A stretch of DNA of 26,646 bases, from contig JAITHZ010000159.1 in NCBI GenBank assembly GCA_031279795.1, forward strand, positions 1 through 26,646, read 5' to 3'. Position numbers and translations under genes: made by a program. The DNA comes from Bacteroidales bacterium (GTDB lineage Bacteria; Bacteroidota; Bacteroidia; Bacteroidales; WRGA01). The notes beneath the pieces were generated by a model that saw only the letters and a program-made list of their open reading frames with translations, did no database searches and was not told the origin of the DNA. Positions 6,628-14,657 of this stretch are shown in pieces (position 1 is the stretch's first letter; every line of letters begins with the position of its first letter).

Positions 6628-9600
6628 CTAATTAACCACTAATTGCGTCCAGCGGCTGTTCTCTGACTGCACGGACACTACATAGCTTCCTTTATTCAAT
6701 GAACAGGCGACAGACTGCTTGTCGGTTTGTTCAGCATGAATCAGAGCGCCGCTCAGATCATAGATTGCAATCCGGCTGTTGCCTTCCAGGTTGCAGATAT
6801 GGATGGTCTGATTTGCGGAATAGACTGTTACCGTCGACGCATCTACCGATTCGACAGCCGACGGAATCTGCTTGTTCTGGAACAGATAAATTGCATTGTA
6901 CAGCGCTCCAGAGGCGGTGTTGAATGTTGCCTGAGTGCCGGCTGCGTCGTCGCGAGAGGCAACGGCCTTGTTGACGGCCGTCATCAACGTTGCTTTGGAT
7001 CCGGTGGGGTACTGTCCGGGGGCGTCGCCTTCCGTTGCCTGGGAATACAGCTCCGTTGCCTGGACGATCAGCTCCTCCAGTTCCGATTTTAGCTGTGTCA
7101 GCAGGGCGTCGATTGCGGCATTGAGTTCGGCGGTTTTGGCGTCGGCGGTTGCTTGCGTTACCGTTCTGTCCATTGCAGCTATTGGCGTCAGTATTGCAAC
7201 GAATACGTCGAACACAGCTTGCGGACATTGCCGTTGTTCATTGCCGACGGCCGTTGTCGTTTCCCTGTAATGGGCAGCTTTTGCGATGGCGGCGTCCAGC
7301 GACGTGAAATCGACCGCGATTACTGCACTGTTGAAGGCGGCGATTGCTGTGTTTAAGGCAGTGTTAGCCGCATCCAGGTCAGTTTGAACTGAAGATGGAC
7401 TGTCGAATACCGTTTGGGCGGATGTTGCTGCTGCACGCAAGGCGTCGAATGCCGACTGCGGACGCTGCCCGTTGGCATCGCCTGGCTCGCTGGACGAGAG
7501 CAGCGTTTGTGCATTCTGAATGCTTGTATTCAAGGACGTTCGATTGACAACGGCGGCGTTGAATGCAGCGATTGCAGCAGTCAGCGTTGCGTTGGCGGCA
7601 TCAATGTCTGGCTGAGTAGCCGCATAGTTTGTGTTGCAGACGGTCGTTGCTGTGTTGAGCGCATCCGTCAGCGCATCAATAGCCGCTTGCGGATAGGAAA
7701 CATACTGCGCCGGATTAGCCGCTGCCGCCAGCGTCTGGTCTGCAGTCTGGATGGTTGCGCGGAACACGGAACGGTTGACGGTGATAACAGCCTGCTGGAA
7801 GAGTGTGATGGCTGCCTGCAGCGTTTCGATGTCAGCCGTTGTTGCTGTCTGATCCTGTGCAGCGGCAAGGGCGGCGTCGATTGCCGAACGGAAGTCTGCT
7901 CTGACAGTCGGAGCGTACTGTCCCATGTCAATACCTTCCACCGATGCGGCATAAATGGCTTCCGCGTCCATTGCGAGTTCGTACAGAACGGCTTCCGGCG
8001 ACACGTCCACAGTGTTGGCAGCTGCGATGAAGGCGTCGATGCTGGCTTGAAGCGTAACGACTTCCGCGTCGACGTCGGCCTGAACGGATGAATTGTCGAA
8101 AACGGCTTTCGAGGCATCGAATTTCGCCTTGTATTCGGATTTCACCGAAGGCAGATATTCTCCGACATGTTCGCCAATGACCGCCGCGTCCCACAGAGCG
8201 TATGCCTCCAGCAGCAATGCTCCCAGCGCATCTTTTATCACAGAGATGGCAGCCGCGTTATAGGCAGTTTCGGCTGCTTTCAGTTCTTCGAGACGGGCGT
8301 CCACCTCCTCCTGCGTATATCCTGCGCCATCGACCGCTGCTGTTGCGGCATTTATAACGGCTTTAAAGGCGTCGAAGGCCGATTGCGGCCACTGACCCTG
8401 TTCCGTACCGATGGTTTTGGCGTTGAGAGTGGTTGTTGCTTTCGGAATATAATCTTCCAGCGCCAGCTTTGAAGGATCGTGAGGAAAATCCACTCTGGTG
8501 AGCCGCACCCAGTGAGCGTTGTTGGTTGGCTGATAGGTTTGCAGCGTCCACGTTGTGCCGCTGCCACAGGCTACGGTTTGATTATCGCCAGTCTGCATGG
8601 CAAACCATTCGACGCCTCCGTTGGTGGAATTGAACGAAAAGCGCCAGACAGTAGCCGAAGCGACCTCGTCGACCAGCGCGTAAGCCGAAGTGGACGCCGA
8701 CAGGTATTTTCCGCCATTGAGCAGATAATATTCTCCTGCGCCGTCTGTTACGGGTTGAAACACCCAATGCTGTCCGCTGTTGCCGGAAGTCCATACGTCC
8801 GCCGTTCGAGCATTACCTTCCACGTTTGTCAGATATTTGGTAGCGTATTTATAGGTAGTGATACGGTACTTGTCTGCAGCGGGGATGAACACCGGTTTAA
8901 TTTCCGCAGCAAGGAAATCGGTCTGCGCCGTTTGCAATGCAGCTGCAGCCGTTGCGACGTCATCCTGCGAGACGGCGGAATTATTATAAACCGTCTGCGC
9001 TGCGGCGATTGCAGCTGCAAAGGCATCGTATGCTTCCTGGGGATACTGATGCGCGGCCGTGCCTACAACTATCCTTCCGAGCAGCGACTGTGCCGATGCA
9101 ATGGCAGCTTCCAGTCCGTCTTTGATGATTTCTCCCTCGATGTACTCCCTCACTTTCCAGTAGTGGTTTGCCGTGTTGCCAGCTTTATCGATGTAAACGC
9201 CTGAGCCGTCGGAATTAGCGTCTGTGCCGATATACCGGCTGTTGTCGAGGCATTTGAACCGGATATATCCGGCGGTTGGCGCGTCTTCGATTCGGAATTT
9301 GGCAGTGTTGAGCGTCGGATCTGTGCCGTACACGATGTTGTAACCACTGCGGGCTATGTACGACGACCGCGATTGTATCTGGATGTTGTAAACTCCAGGT
9401 TCCGATTCGACAGGCATGAAGATAAACTGCTGCGCGGTGGTTCCTGCCGGAGAGTTCAGCTTGGGATTGTTGCTCCCGTTGTCGGACAGAAACAGTCCGC
9501 CGGAATGAACGATGTAATAGATCTGACCCGACGACACCTGCGTCTTGAGCGACACGAAAGCTTCGCGGGCAGCAACCAGCGCCGTCATTGCCAGCGTGAT

Positions 9601-10242
9601 GGCTTCCTGCGCGATGGCCGACGAGCGCGCGTTTTGAGCGTTGGCGATCGCCGCAGCAAAGTCGTCGTAGACTGCCTGAGTGTACTGTCCCTTCTCTGGG
9701 CCTACTACGGCGGCGGCTAGCATGGCTTGACAGACGCCAATCTGACTGTCGAGCGCAAACGTCAGCAGCTCGCCGTCGGCGCCAACTTCCCGTATCGTCC
9801 AGTGATGCAGCTCGACTGCGCCTGACTTGTCGGAATAAACTGCCGAACCGGACGTTGAGGCGTCCGTTCCCAGATACTGCAACGTGCCGCTGATTCGGAA
9901 CTTGACAAACGTCCCGTCGACGTCGTCAATAGCAAACTGTGCCAGTACGTTTTCCGGATCGCTGCCCCATGCAGTGTTGTAATTACCTGTTTTTGTCAAG
10001 TATTCGCCGGTCGACACTACCTGAATGTTGTAGAAGCCCGCCTCTGCCGGAATAAACTTAACGTACTGCGCATTGGTCGCCGTCGGGTTGGATATCGTTA
10101 CCCCCCCGTCGTTTCCCAAGATCATCAAACTGGAATGAACGATATAATACGTCTTTCCAATATCAGGCGTGAACTGTGCCTGAACCTTCAAACTGTTTGC
10201 CGCCATTAGCAGCATGATACAAAAAACACAAACTTTTTTCAT
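6628..10242 (-). CDS. Large secreted modular protein: three beta-trefoil-like domains, nine FIVAR-like repeats, C-terminal sorting domain
   Basis: 1204 residues; signal peptide about 1-22 (ends KVQAQ). Modules: trefoil/ricin-like at about 26-155, 238-368 and 455-585. FIVAR-like helical repeats of about 75 residues are at about 160-232 and 375-447, then seven in a row from about 592 to 1130, recognisable by 'GQYPQxxYDAFxxAI' and 'LxxAIxAFNxA' patterns. The first two trefoil+FIVAR units look like an internal duplication: 'YLGTDASTSGSAVYSDKSG' against 'YIGTDANSDGSGVYIDKAG'. The last ~70 residues ('SRIAIYDLSGALIHAE', 'KGSYVVSV') form a beta-rich domain of the T9SS sorting type. No catalytic domain is seen. 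Trefoils usually bind sugars; FIVAR repeats act as stalks or ligand-binding modules in surface proteins. I infer a surface glycan-binding or adhesive protein. Base composition is richer in G+C than dnaA, which opens many false frames on the other strand. Confidence 0.85.
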   Translation of the reverse strand: MKKVCVFCIMLLMAANSLKVQAQFTPDIGKTYYIVHSSLMILGNDGGVTISNPTATNAQYVKFIPAEAGFYNIQVVSTGEYLTKTGNYNTAWGSDPENVLAQFAIDDVDGTFVKFRISGTLQYLGTDASTSGSAVYSDKSGAVELHHWTIREVGADGELLTFALDSQIGVCQAMLAAAVVGPEKGQYTQAVYDDFAAAIANAQNARSSAIAQEAITLAMTALVAAREAFVSLKTQVSSGQIYYIVHSGGLFLSDNGSNNPKLNSPAGTTAQQFIFMPVESEPGVYNIQIQSRSSYIARSGYNIVYGTDPTLNTAKFRIEDAPTAGYIRFKCLDNSRYIGTDANSDGSGVYIDKAGNTANHYWKVREYIEGEIIKDGLEAAIASAQSLLGRIVVGTAAHQYPQEAYDAFAAAIAAAQTVYNNSAVSQDDVATAAAALQTAQTDFLAAEIKPVFIPAADKYRITTYKYATKYLTNVEGNARTADVWTSGNSGQHWVFQPVTDGAGEYYLLNGGKYLSASTSAYALVDEVASATVWRFSFNSTNGGVEWFAMQTGDNQTVACGSGTTWTLQTYQPTNNAHWVRLTRVDFPHDPSKLALEDYIPKATTTLNAKTIGTEQGQWPQSAFDAFKAVINAATAAVDGAGYTQEEVDARLEELKAAETAYNAAAISVIKDALGALLLEAYALWDAAVIGEHVGEYLPSVKSEYKAKFDASKAVFDNSSVQADVDAEVVTLQASIDAFIAAANTVDVSPEAVLYELAMDAEAIYAASVEGIDMGQYAPTVRADFRSAIDAALAAAQDQTATTADIETLQAAITLFQQAVITVNRSVFRATIQTADQTLAAAANPAQYVSYPQAAIDALTDALNTATTVCNTNYAATQPDIDAANATLTAAIAAFNAAVVNRTSLNTSIQNAQTLLSSSEPGDANGQRPQSAFDALRAAATSAQTVFDSPSSVQTDLDAANTALNTAIAAFNSAVIAVDFTSLDAAIAKAAHYRETTTAVGNEQRQCPQAVFDVFVAILTPIAAMDRTVTQATADAKTAELNAAIDALLTQLKSELEELIVQATELYSQATEGDAPGQYPTGSKATLMTAVNKAVASRDDAAGTQATFNTASGALYNAIYLFQNKQIPSAVESVDASTVTVYSANQTIHICNLEGNSRIAIYDLSGALIHAEQTDKQSVACSLNKGSYVVSVQSENSRWTQLVVN

Positions 10243-10275
10243 GATTCAATAAAATTTAAAATAAAACACTTTTAT

Positions 10276-10303
10276 AATTAGGAATTAGGAATTAGGAATT
10301 AGG
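10276..10303 (+). repeat. Heptamer tandem repeat (AATTAGG) x4
   Basis: Four exact copies of AATTAGG followed by a partial copy. It lies 34 bases upstream of the FIVAR gene start, in the leader of its transcript. Same heptamer as in the hairpin at 6557-6622. No convincing -7 element for the FIVAR gene is visible nearby. Confidence 0.9.
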
Positions 10304-10479
10304 AATGAATGTCTAAGGATGAAGAGTGAATGTTTAATTGTCAATCCGTCATGCTTATTCTTATTCTCTGTTTTTAATTCATTATTCATACAATTCATCA
10401 TGTTTAATTCCAGACTCTAAATTTCCAACACTTAATTCATAAGTTATAATTCTTAATTCCCAACGTCTGATTCTTAATT
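10304..10479. other. A/T-rich spacer between heptamer repeat and palindromic array
   Basis: No coding signal is seen here. The right end has degenerate heptamer-like TTCTTAATTCCCAACGT (10450-10466), repeated at 10470-10486, which grades into the GC-rich array that follows. Confidence 0.5.
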
Positions 10480-10860
10480 CCCAACGTTTGGGTAAAAAAC
10501 CCCTCCGTCGGGGTAGTGCGACCCCTCCGTCGGGGTAGTGCGACCCCTCCGTCGGGGTAGTGCGACCCATCCGTCGGGGTGATGCGACCCCTCCGTCGGG
10601 GTAGTGCGACCCCTCCGTCGGGGTAGTGCGACCCCTCCGTCGGGGTGATGCGACCCCTCCGTCGGGGTAAAAAACCTCGACGTCGGGGTAAAAAACACCT
10701 CCGTCGGGGTGATGCGACCCCTCCGTCGGGGTAAAAAACCTCGACGTCGGGGTAAAAAACCCCTCCGTCGGGGTGATGCGACCCCGACGTCGGGGTAAAA
10801 AACCCCTCCGTCGGGGTAAAAACACCCGACGTTGTGGTAAAAAACCTCGACGTAGTTGTA
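10480..10860. repeat. Palindromic 21/22-bp tandem array (core GTCGGGG)
   Basis: Fifteen copies of the core GTCGGGG repeat every 21 or 22 bases, flanked by degenerate copies on both sides (e.g. CCCAACGTTTGGG at 10480-10492). Each unit is self-complementary, ACCCC-TCCGTC-GGGGT, or the perfect palindrome ACCCCGACGTCGGGGT in one copy. Units are separated by either AGTGCG/GATGCG (22-bp units) or AAAAAA (21-bp units). Read on the minus strand, the second class is a stem ACCCC/GGGGT followed by a T-run, resembling intrinsic terminators. The array lies between the CotH gene (ends 11023) and the FIVAR gene (starts 10242). Overlapping reading frames through it (10382-10993, 10474-10890) are open only because the unit has no stop codon on that strand; I do not call them genes. 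Confidence 0.85.
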
Positions 10861-10889
10861 AAAACATGCGATGTTGCGTGTTTTTACCA

Positions 10890-10973
10890 AAACGCTGCAT
10901 GTTTTCTGTTAAACGCTGCATGTTTTTTCCCAAACGGTTCATGTTTTCTATTAAACGGTTCATGTTTTTCCAA
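10890..10973. repeat. Four 21-bp direct repeats flanking the GC-rich array
   Basis: Four consecutive 21-base units start at 10890, 10911, 10932 and 10953. Two have the form AAACGCTGCATGTTTT and two AAACGGTTCATGTTTT, each plus 5 variable bases. Phase and unit length match the neighbouring array, and units between 10801 and 10889 are intermediate in sequence, so both look like one array with A/T-rich diverged units at the right and homogeneous GC-rich units at the left. Confidence 0.75.
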
Positions 10974-10999
10974 AAAAAAATGTATATAAGCACTAAATC

Positions 11000-11071
11000 A
11001 ATTACGAATTACGAATTACGAATTACGAATCAGGATTTATCCTCGTAATTCGTAATTCGTAATTCGTAATT
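11000..11071. repeat. 29-bp perfect inverted repeat of AATTACG heptamers (terminator-like)
   Basis: Left arm 11000-11028 and right arm 11043-11071 are exact reverse complements, each about four AATTACG units, with a 14-base loop (ATCAGGATTTATCC). The CotH gene reads through the right arm and loop and stops inside the left arm (stop at 11023-11025). A transcript from either strand would fold into a long A/T stem. Confidence 0.85.
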
Positions 11072-13032
11072 ATTTTGCCAGACCGATGGATATTTTTTAT
11101 AATGTAAATATCCGGCCGTTCGGATGTCTGCAACAGCACTCCCATGAGCGTGTAACAGCGGCTTTCGACAACAGGGTCGCTGTCGTCCGTTGCGCTGCGG
11201 GACGGTATGGTGGTGAAACTGTTGTCTTTATCTGCATCGTCCAGTTCATCGGTTTTCTGAATATACCATTGCTGTTCTTCCTGAGTGGTCATGTAATTGT
11301 TCCATTCCAGAACAGGAACGCCGTTGGCGCTGCTTCCGCCAAGCACGTAGGAAACATACGAGCTGGCAACGTTCTGCAGTCCATATATGTCGCCTGTCAG
11401 TACGGGCACGATACGCCACTGCTGCCGCCGGTCGGTGGCGTCGGGGATCGCCTGCAGCAGATTCTTACCCGTTGTGCCCTCGCTTGCGATTGCCATCTTG
11501 GAGTTTCGGTTAATGAGACGGAACACATCGGTTTCGTCTGTCGGCTTGATGATCCATTCCTGCGACGGTTCGTCCGGTATTGGCGACCACATGGTCAACA
11601 TGGCGTTCTCGACGGTTGACTGCGACTGTACGTCAATGAGACTGTTGGTCTTTACGTTTTGGATAATGTAATAGTAGTCGTCTGCTGCGAATGGCCGAGA
11701 TGGTTCTGGCTGCGGTGGTTCTTGCGGATTGTCGATGTTGTCGATGAAGAAGCTTTCGTTCAGAAAATTTATCCGCTGTTTGATATACGTTTCAAGATGG
11801 GAGACATATTGACGGTAAGTGGGGAAAAGAAACTGTTCGAGGTATACTTTTTGATTGAGCTTTCCCCACTTCGTATAGTTCTTTTGCTGAGATGCGTCGA
11901 TCAGGTACGATGCGTCGTCGATACAGGTGGATAGTTTTTCCTGAATCTGCTCGTCTTTTACCAGTTTGTGCCACCGCCGGTACACTGCTTGCCGAAACCA
12001 TTCATCTTCCCAAAGTCGTTTAATCCACGTTTTGGGATTGTGAGCCGATTCGCGCATCAGCTTACGGGTTGCGTCGCCCAGACGACTGTCGTTGTTGAAG
12101 GCAATGTCGTAGTCCCACAGCGGGCCGAAGAAGAATTTGTCGATCCCTCGGCGTTTATAGATGAACGTACTCCAAAAACTGTCGGAATTGCCGGTCAGTT
12201 CGCAACAGATGTACCAGTTGACGAGCGACGCACTGTCGGCGAATGCGCGGTATCCTGCATCTGGGTCGGTGAAGTTCTGCGAAAACAGCGCGTCTTCGAA
12301 TCGCTGGGTAAATGCCTGTATATAGTCGATCTGCTGCTGGACAATTTCGTCGCTGTCGGGGTATTTGACGGTTACTTTCAGGTTCTTTCCGGTGGTAAAC
12401 CATACCGGTTCCCCGCTTGCAAAGCCATCTATCTCGATTAAATAACCTCCGGAGATATCCGGCAGCGACGACATGCCCTGCAATACGTCCTGTTCCTCGA
12501 CCGGCACGCGATGTTCCCTGACTTCTACCTGATCGGTCAGTATATAGTTGCCGATGTACTGTCCGTTTAGCACCACGTCGACAAAACGATGCTGCGGAGT
12601 GTATTCCAGTCCCACCAGCTGGCTTATTTTAAAGGCAACGGTGTTTCGGATCAGGCTTTTGTCGGCATAATTGGCAAGCAGCGTCCAGCTTTTTGCGCTG
12701 GCAGGCATATTGAGCAGGCGGGTTTTCTTGTCGAGCTTGATACGGTATGGTTTCTTGGCCATATTCCAGGTAGAATTTCCGCGTCCGCGAATTTCGGTTT
12801 TAACTCCGTCGGAGTCTGTTCCCAACAGTTGCTCCGACGGGTCGCTGCTGACGATCAGCAATTTTGCCGATACGTAGGTTGTCTTGCTTGTAATAGCCGC
12901 GCCACCGTCGGTGTTGATGTAAATTGTCGGAAGGTTTGTCATCTGCTTCGGAAGGTCTTTTGCCAAAGGTCTTCCTGGTGTGCAAAGACTTAGAAAGAGT
13001 ATAATTCCGATTGTCAGGTTTTCTTTCATCAT
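11023..13032 (-). CDS. Secreted CotH-kinase family protein with C-terminal beta-trefoil domain
   Basis: About 669 residues from tandem ATGs at 13032/13029. The frame extends to 13104, but that start would overlap the upstream gene and precede the signal peptide (MMKENLTIGIILFLSLC). Residues below count from 13029. CotH hallmarks: 'RGRGNSTW' (81-88), 'KKPYRIKLDKK' (92-102), 'SWTLLANYADKSLIRN' (114-129), 'GGYLIEIDGF' (194-203) and 'GPLWDYDIAFNND' (302-314), whose Asp residues match the metal/ATP-binding DYD region. CotH was shown in Bacillus to be an atypical protein kinase of spore-coat proteins; secreted bacterial relatives are mostly uncharacterised. A ricin-like trefoil follows at about 470-615 ('QSQEWIIKP'-type QxW blocks), then a short sorting-like end ('RCYTLMGVLLQTSERPDIYI'). 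The last ~16 residues (IITNYELRITRINPDS) are translated from the heptamer repeat. It is the seventh gene of the cluster, 37 bases after the PD40 gene. Confidence 0.88.
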   Translation of the reverse strand: MMKENLTIGIILFLSLCTPGRPLAKDLPKQMTNLPTIYINTDGGAAITSKTTYVSAKLLIVSSDPSEQLLGTDSDGVKTEIRGRGNSTWNMAKKPYRIKLDKKTRLLNMPASAKSWTLLANYADKSLIRNTVAFKISQLVGLEYTPQHRFVDVVLNGQYIGNYILTDQVEVREHRVPVEEQDVLQGMSSLPDISGGYLIEIDGFASGEPVWFTTGKNLKVTVKYPDSDEIVQQQIDYIQAFTQRFEDALFSQNFTDPDAGYRAFADSASLVNWYICCELTGNSDSFWSTFIYKRRGIDKFFFGPLWDYDIAFNNDSRLGDATRKLMRESAHNPKTWIKRLWEDEWFRQAVYRRWHKLVKDEQIQEKLSTCIDDASYLIDASQQKNYTKWGKLNQKVYLEQFLFPTYRQYVSHLETYIKQRINFLNESFFIDNIDNPQEPPQPEPSRPFAADDYYYIIQNVKTNSLIDVQSQSTVENAMLTMWSPIPDEPSQEWIIKPTDETDVFRLINRNSKMAIASEGTTGKNLLQAIPDATDRRQQWRIVPVLTGDIYGLQNVASSYVSYVLGGSSANGVPVLEWNNYMTTQEEQQWYIQKTDELDDADKDNSFTTIPSRSATDDSDPVVESRCYTLMGVLLQTSERPDIYIIKNIHRSGKIITNYELRITRINPDS

Positions 13033-13069
13033 GTTTGTTAAAGATAAAATGTTTAGCATTTGAGACTGT

Positions 13070-14620
13070 TTATTCGTAAAAGTTAGTTGTATTCGTGTTA
13101 TCATCCATCATTTGATGCTGGCCTCTCTCGACAAATGTTACCTGTATGGCGTTTTTCATAACCGCTTTTACGAAATCACGGCGAGATGGCTGTACTGGTT
13201 CGACCATGAACGAGGGAATGTTGTACGATTTAAAAAACTGTCCGTAAAATTCCGGATCCTCCTGCGGAAGGATGAAAGGCTTATGCTCCCGTCCGAGTCG
13301 GTCGAAGTAAGCGATATACGGACGGGTGTACGATCCGTCGTCGCGGCGGGAGCTGAACACAATCCACCGCCCGCTGGACGACCATTCGTGGTAACTTTCG
13401 ACCTCTGCGCTGTTCACACCGGTCATCGGACGCACCTGTCGGGTTTGCATGTCCATCAGATACAAGTCTGCGCTTTTGTGCCAGATATGAAAATTGCCAT
13501 AATCGCCCAGCGTGAACATAAGATACCGTCCGTCGGGCGACTCACGCGGAAAAGTTGCGCTCTTTCCGACAGCAGCCGCGTCGAAAACCGTATCTGTCGC
13601 TCCGAATGTCATCTTTTCTTCATCAAATTGCTTTCGCATCAGCGAATAGCGCACGTCGCGGTATCGGTCGGCCAGTTCCACTTCCATTGCGTGGCTGTCG
13701 GTGCGGTCTCGGTATTCGAAACGTGCGGAAGCGTAGTATAAATACTTTCCGTCGGAGCTCCACGACGGAAACGTTTCCATTTCGTTGACGCTTCCGGCAA
13801 CCATGCAGATTTCACGTTTATCGGCGTCATACAGAATGATGTCGGATTCACTGTCCATTACCTCAATTTTTTCCGTATTTCGGGTATGAAAATTCTGTCC
13901 GGTATTGTTTACCGAATAAGCAATGAACCTCCCTGCAGGATGCCACGACGGATAAACGCCAGCCGAAACCGTGTGTTCGGTCTTCAGGCTGATTTTCTCG
14001 ATTGCGCCGGCGCGTACTATCAGCGTTCCGCCCAAATATTGCCGAACGTGCATCTGCATCTTTCCATCTCGGTTATAATTGTGAAACGCATGGCAGTTTA
14101 TGCACTGACCGTTGACGTCGTCCGACAGCAGCATGTTGTCGTAGATTACCTTTTCGGAAAACGAGGTCAAATCGCGCTGACAGATGCTCATCCGTTCGTA
14201 TGCCACGTACGACGGTTCGATCAGCCGGTAGCAAAGGAAGGCGTCGACAGGCTCCGGAGCGATGAAGTTGCGCACCGGCCGGTAACGGCGCCACTTCTTG
14301 CCCCGTCGGGCGTAGATCTCGGTGTAAAGCGTATCGCCACGGTTGGCTTCAAGGATGGATTTCCACTGCCGAAGCGGGATACGTACCGTGCGTCCGCCAA
14401 CAAGGATTGTGCGTCCGTGCGCTGCGTAGATCCTTGTCAGGTATTCGTCGGCTTCGTCGTTGATCATGAAGTTCAGCGGTGCAATGTTGCAGGGAATGAC
14501 CGCATCGCTGTTGTCGGGCGAACAGGAAGCGTTCGCCGGAATCAGCTCCGCATTGTCGGGCAGTCCCTTCGCGCAGGCAGAAAGGATAACAGCAAAGGCG
14601 TATATATATTTATTGACCAT
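13070..14620 (-). CDS. PD40/TolB-like beta-propeller lipoprotein with one c-type heme motif
   Basis: 516 residues. The N-terminus MVNKYIYAFAVILSAC is a lipoprotein signal with lipobox Cys16. Middle: 'NGQCINCHAFHNY', a CxxCH c-type heme-binding motif (Cys173, Cys176, His177). The C-terminal half has four PD40 propeller repeats: 'YPSWHPAGRFIAYS', 'FPSWSSDGKYLYYAS', 'FPRESPDGRYLMFT' and 'YHEWSSSGRWIVFSSRRDDG'. PD40 repeats are known from TolB, where they mediate protein interaction. A heme motif in the same chain suggests electron transfer or sensing outside the inner membrane, an inference from one motif. I recall such proteins next to DUF6057 proteins in other Bacteroidales, as here. Gaps are 37 bases on both sides, consistent with an operon. 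Function unknown. Confidence 0.82.
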   Translation of the reverse strand: MVNKYIYAFAVILSACAKGLPDNAELIPANASCSPDNSDAVIPCNIAPLNFMINDEADEYLTRIYAAHGRTILVGGRTVRIPLRQWKSILEANRGDTLYTEIYARRGKKWRRYRPVRNFIAPEPVDAFLCYRLIEPSYVAYERMSICQRDLTSFSEKVIYDNMLLSDDVNGQCINCHAFHNYNRDGKMQMHVRQYLGGTLIVRAGAIEKISLKTEHTVSAGVYPSWHPAGRFIAYSVNNTGQNFHTRNTEKIEVMDSESDIILYDADKREICMVAGSVNEMETFPSWSSDGKYLYYASARFEYRDRTDSHAMEVELADRYRDVRYSLMRKQFDEEKMTFGATDTVFDAAAVGKSATFPRESPDGRYLMFTLGDYGNFHIWHKSADLYLMDMQTRQVRPMTGVNSAEVESYHEWSSSGRWIVFSSRRDDGSYTRPYIAYFDRLGREHKPFILPQEDPEFYGQFFKSYNIPSFMVEPVQPSRRDFVKAVMKNAIQVTFVERGQHQMMDDNTNTTNFYE

Positions 14621-14621
14621 A

Positions 14622-14656
14622 GCAGTTGAGAATTGAGAGTTGAAAATTAAGAGTTG
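14622..14656. repeat. Degenerate heptamer repeat filling the DUF6057-PD40 gap
   Basis: Five 7-base units (GCAGTTG, AGAATTG, AGAGTTG, AAAATTA, AGAGTTG) occupy almost the whole 37-base gap between the DUF6057 stop (14658) and the PD40 start (14620). The loop of the hairpin at 6557-6622 contains the related CTCAACTCTT. Confidence 0.6.
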
Positions 14657-14657
14657 G

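Noticed and set aside
6727..9720. Many plus-strand reading frames opposite the FIVAR gene, the largest 7414-8091 (225 codons)
   Set aside because: They are antisense shadows of a G+C-rich repetitive coding region; the minus strand has a signal peptide, domains and a sorting end, the plus frames have none.
10480..10860. CRISPR array
   Set aside because: Units are 21-22 bases in direct tandem with no unique spacers, and no cas genes are present.
10382..10993. Two overlapping minus-strand reading frames (203 and 138 residues) rich in Arg, Pro and Gly
   Set aside because: They are translations of the 21/22-bp repeat array in different frames. The unit simply lacks stop codons; both frames give the same cyclic peptide pattern, and there is no conserved domain or signal.
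6557..11071. Insertion sequence ends (because of the inverted repeats)
   Set aside because: The inverted repeats are simple heptamer hairpins with short loops; no transposase gene or target duplication is seen between them.
13886..14629. Plus-strand frame of 247 codons opposite the PD40 gene, and similar ones at 16924-17703 and 21006-21782
   Set aside because: Each lies wholly within a well-supported minus-strand gene and shows no recognisable family or start context.
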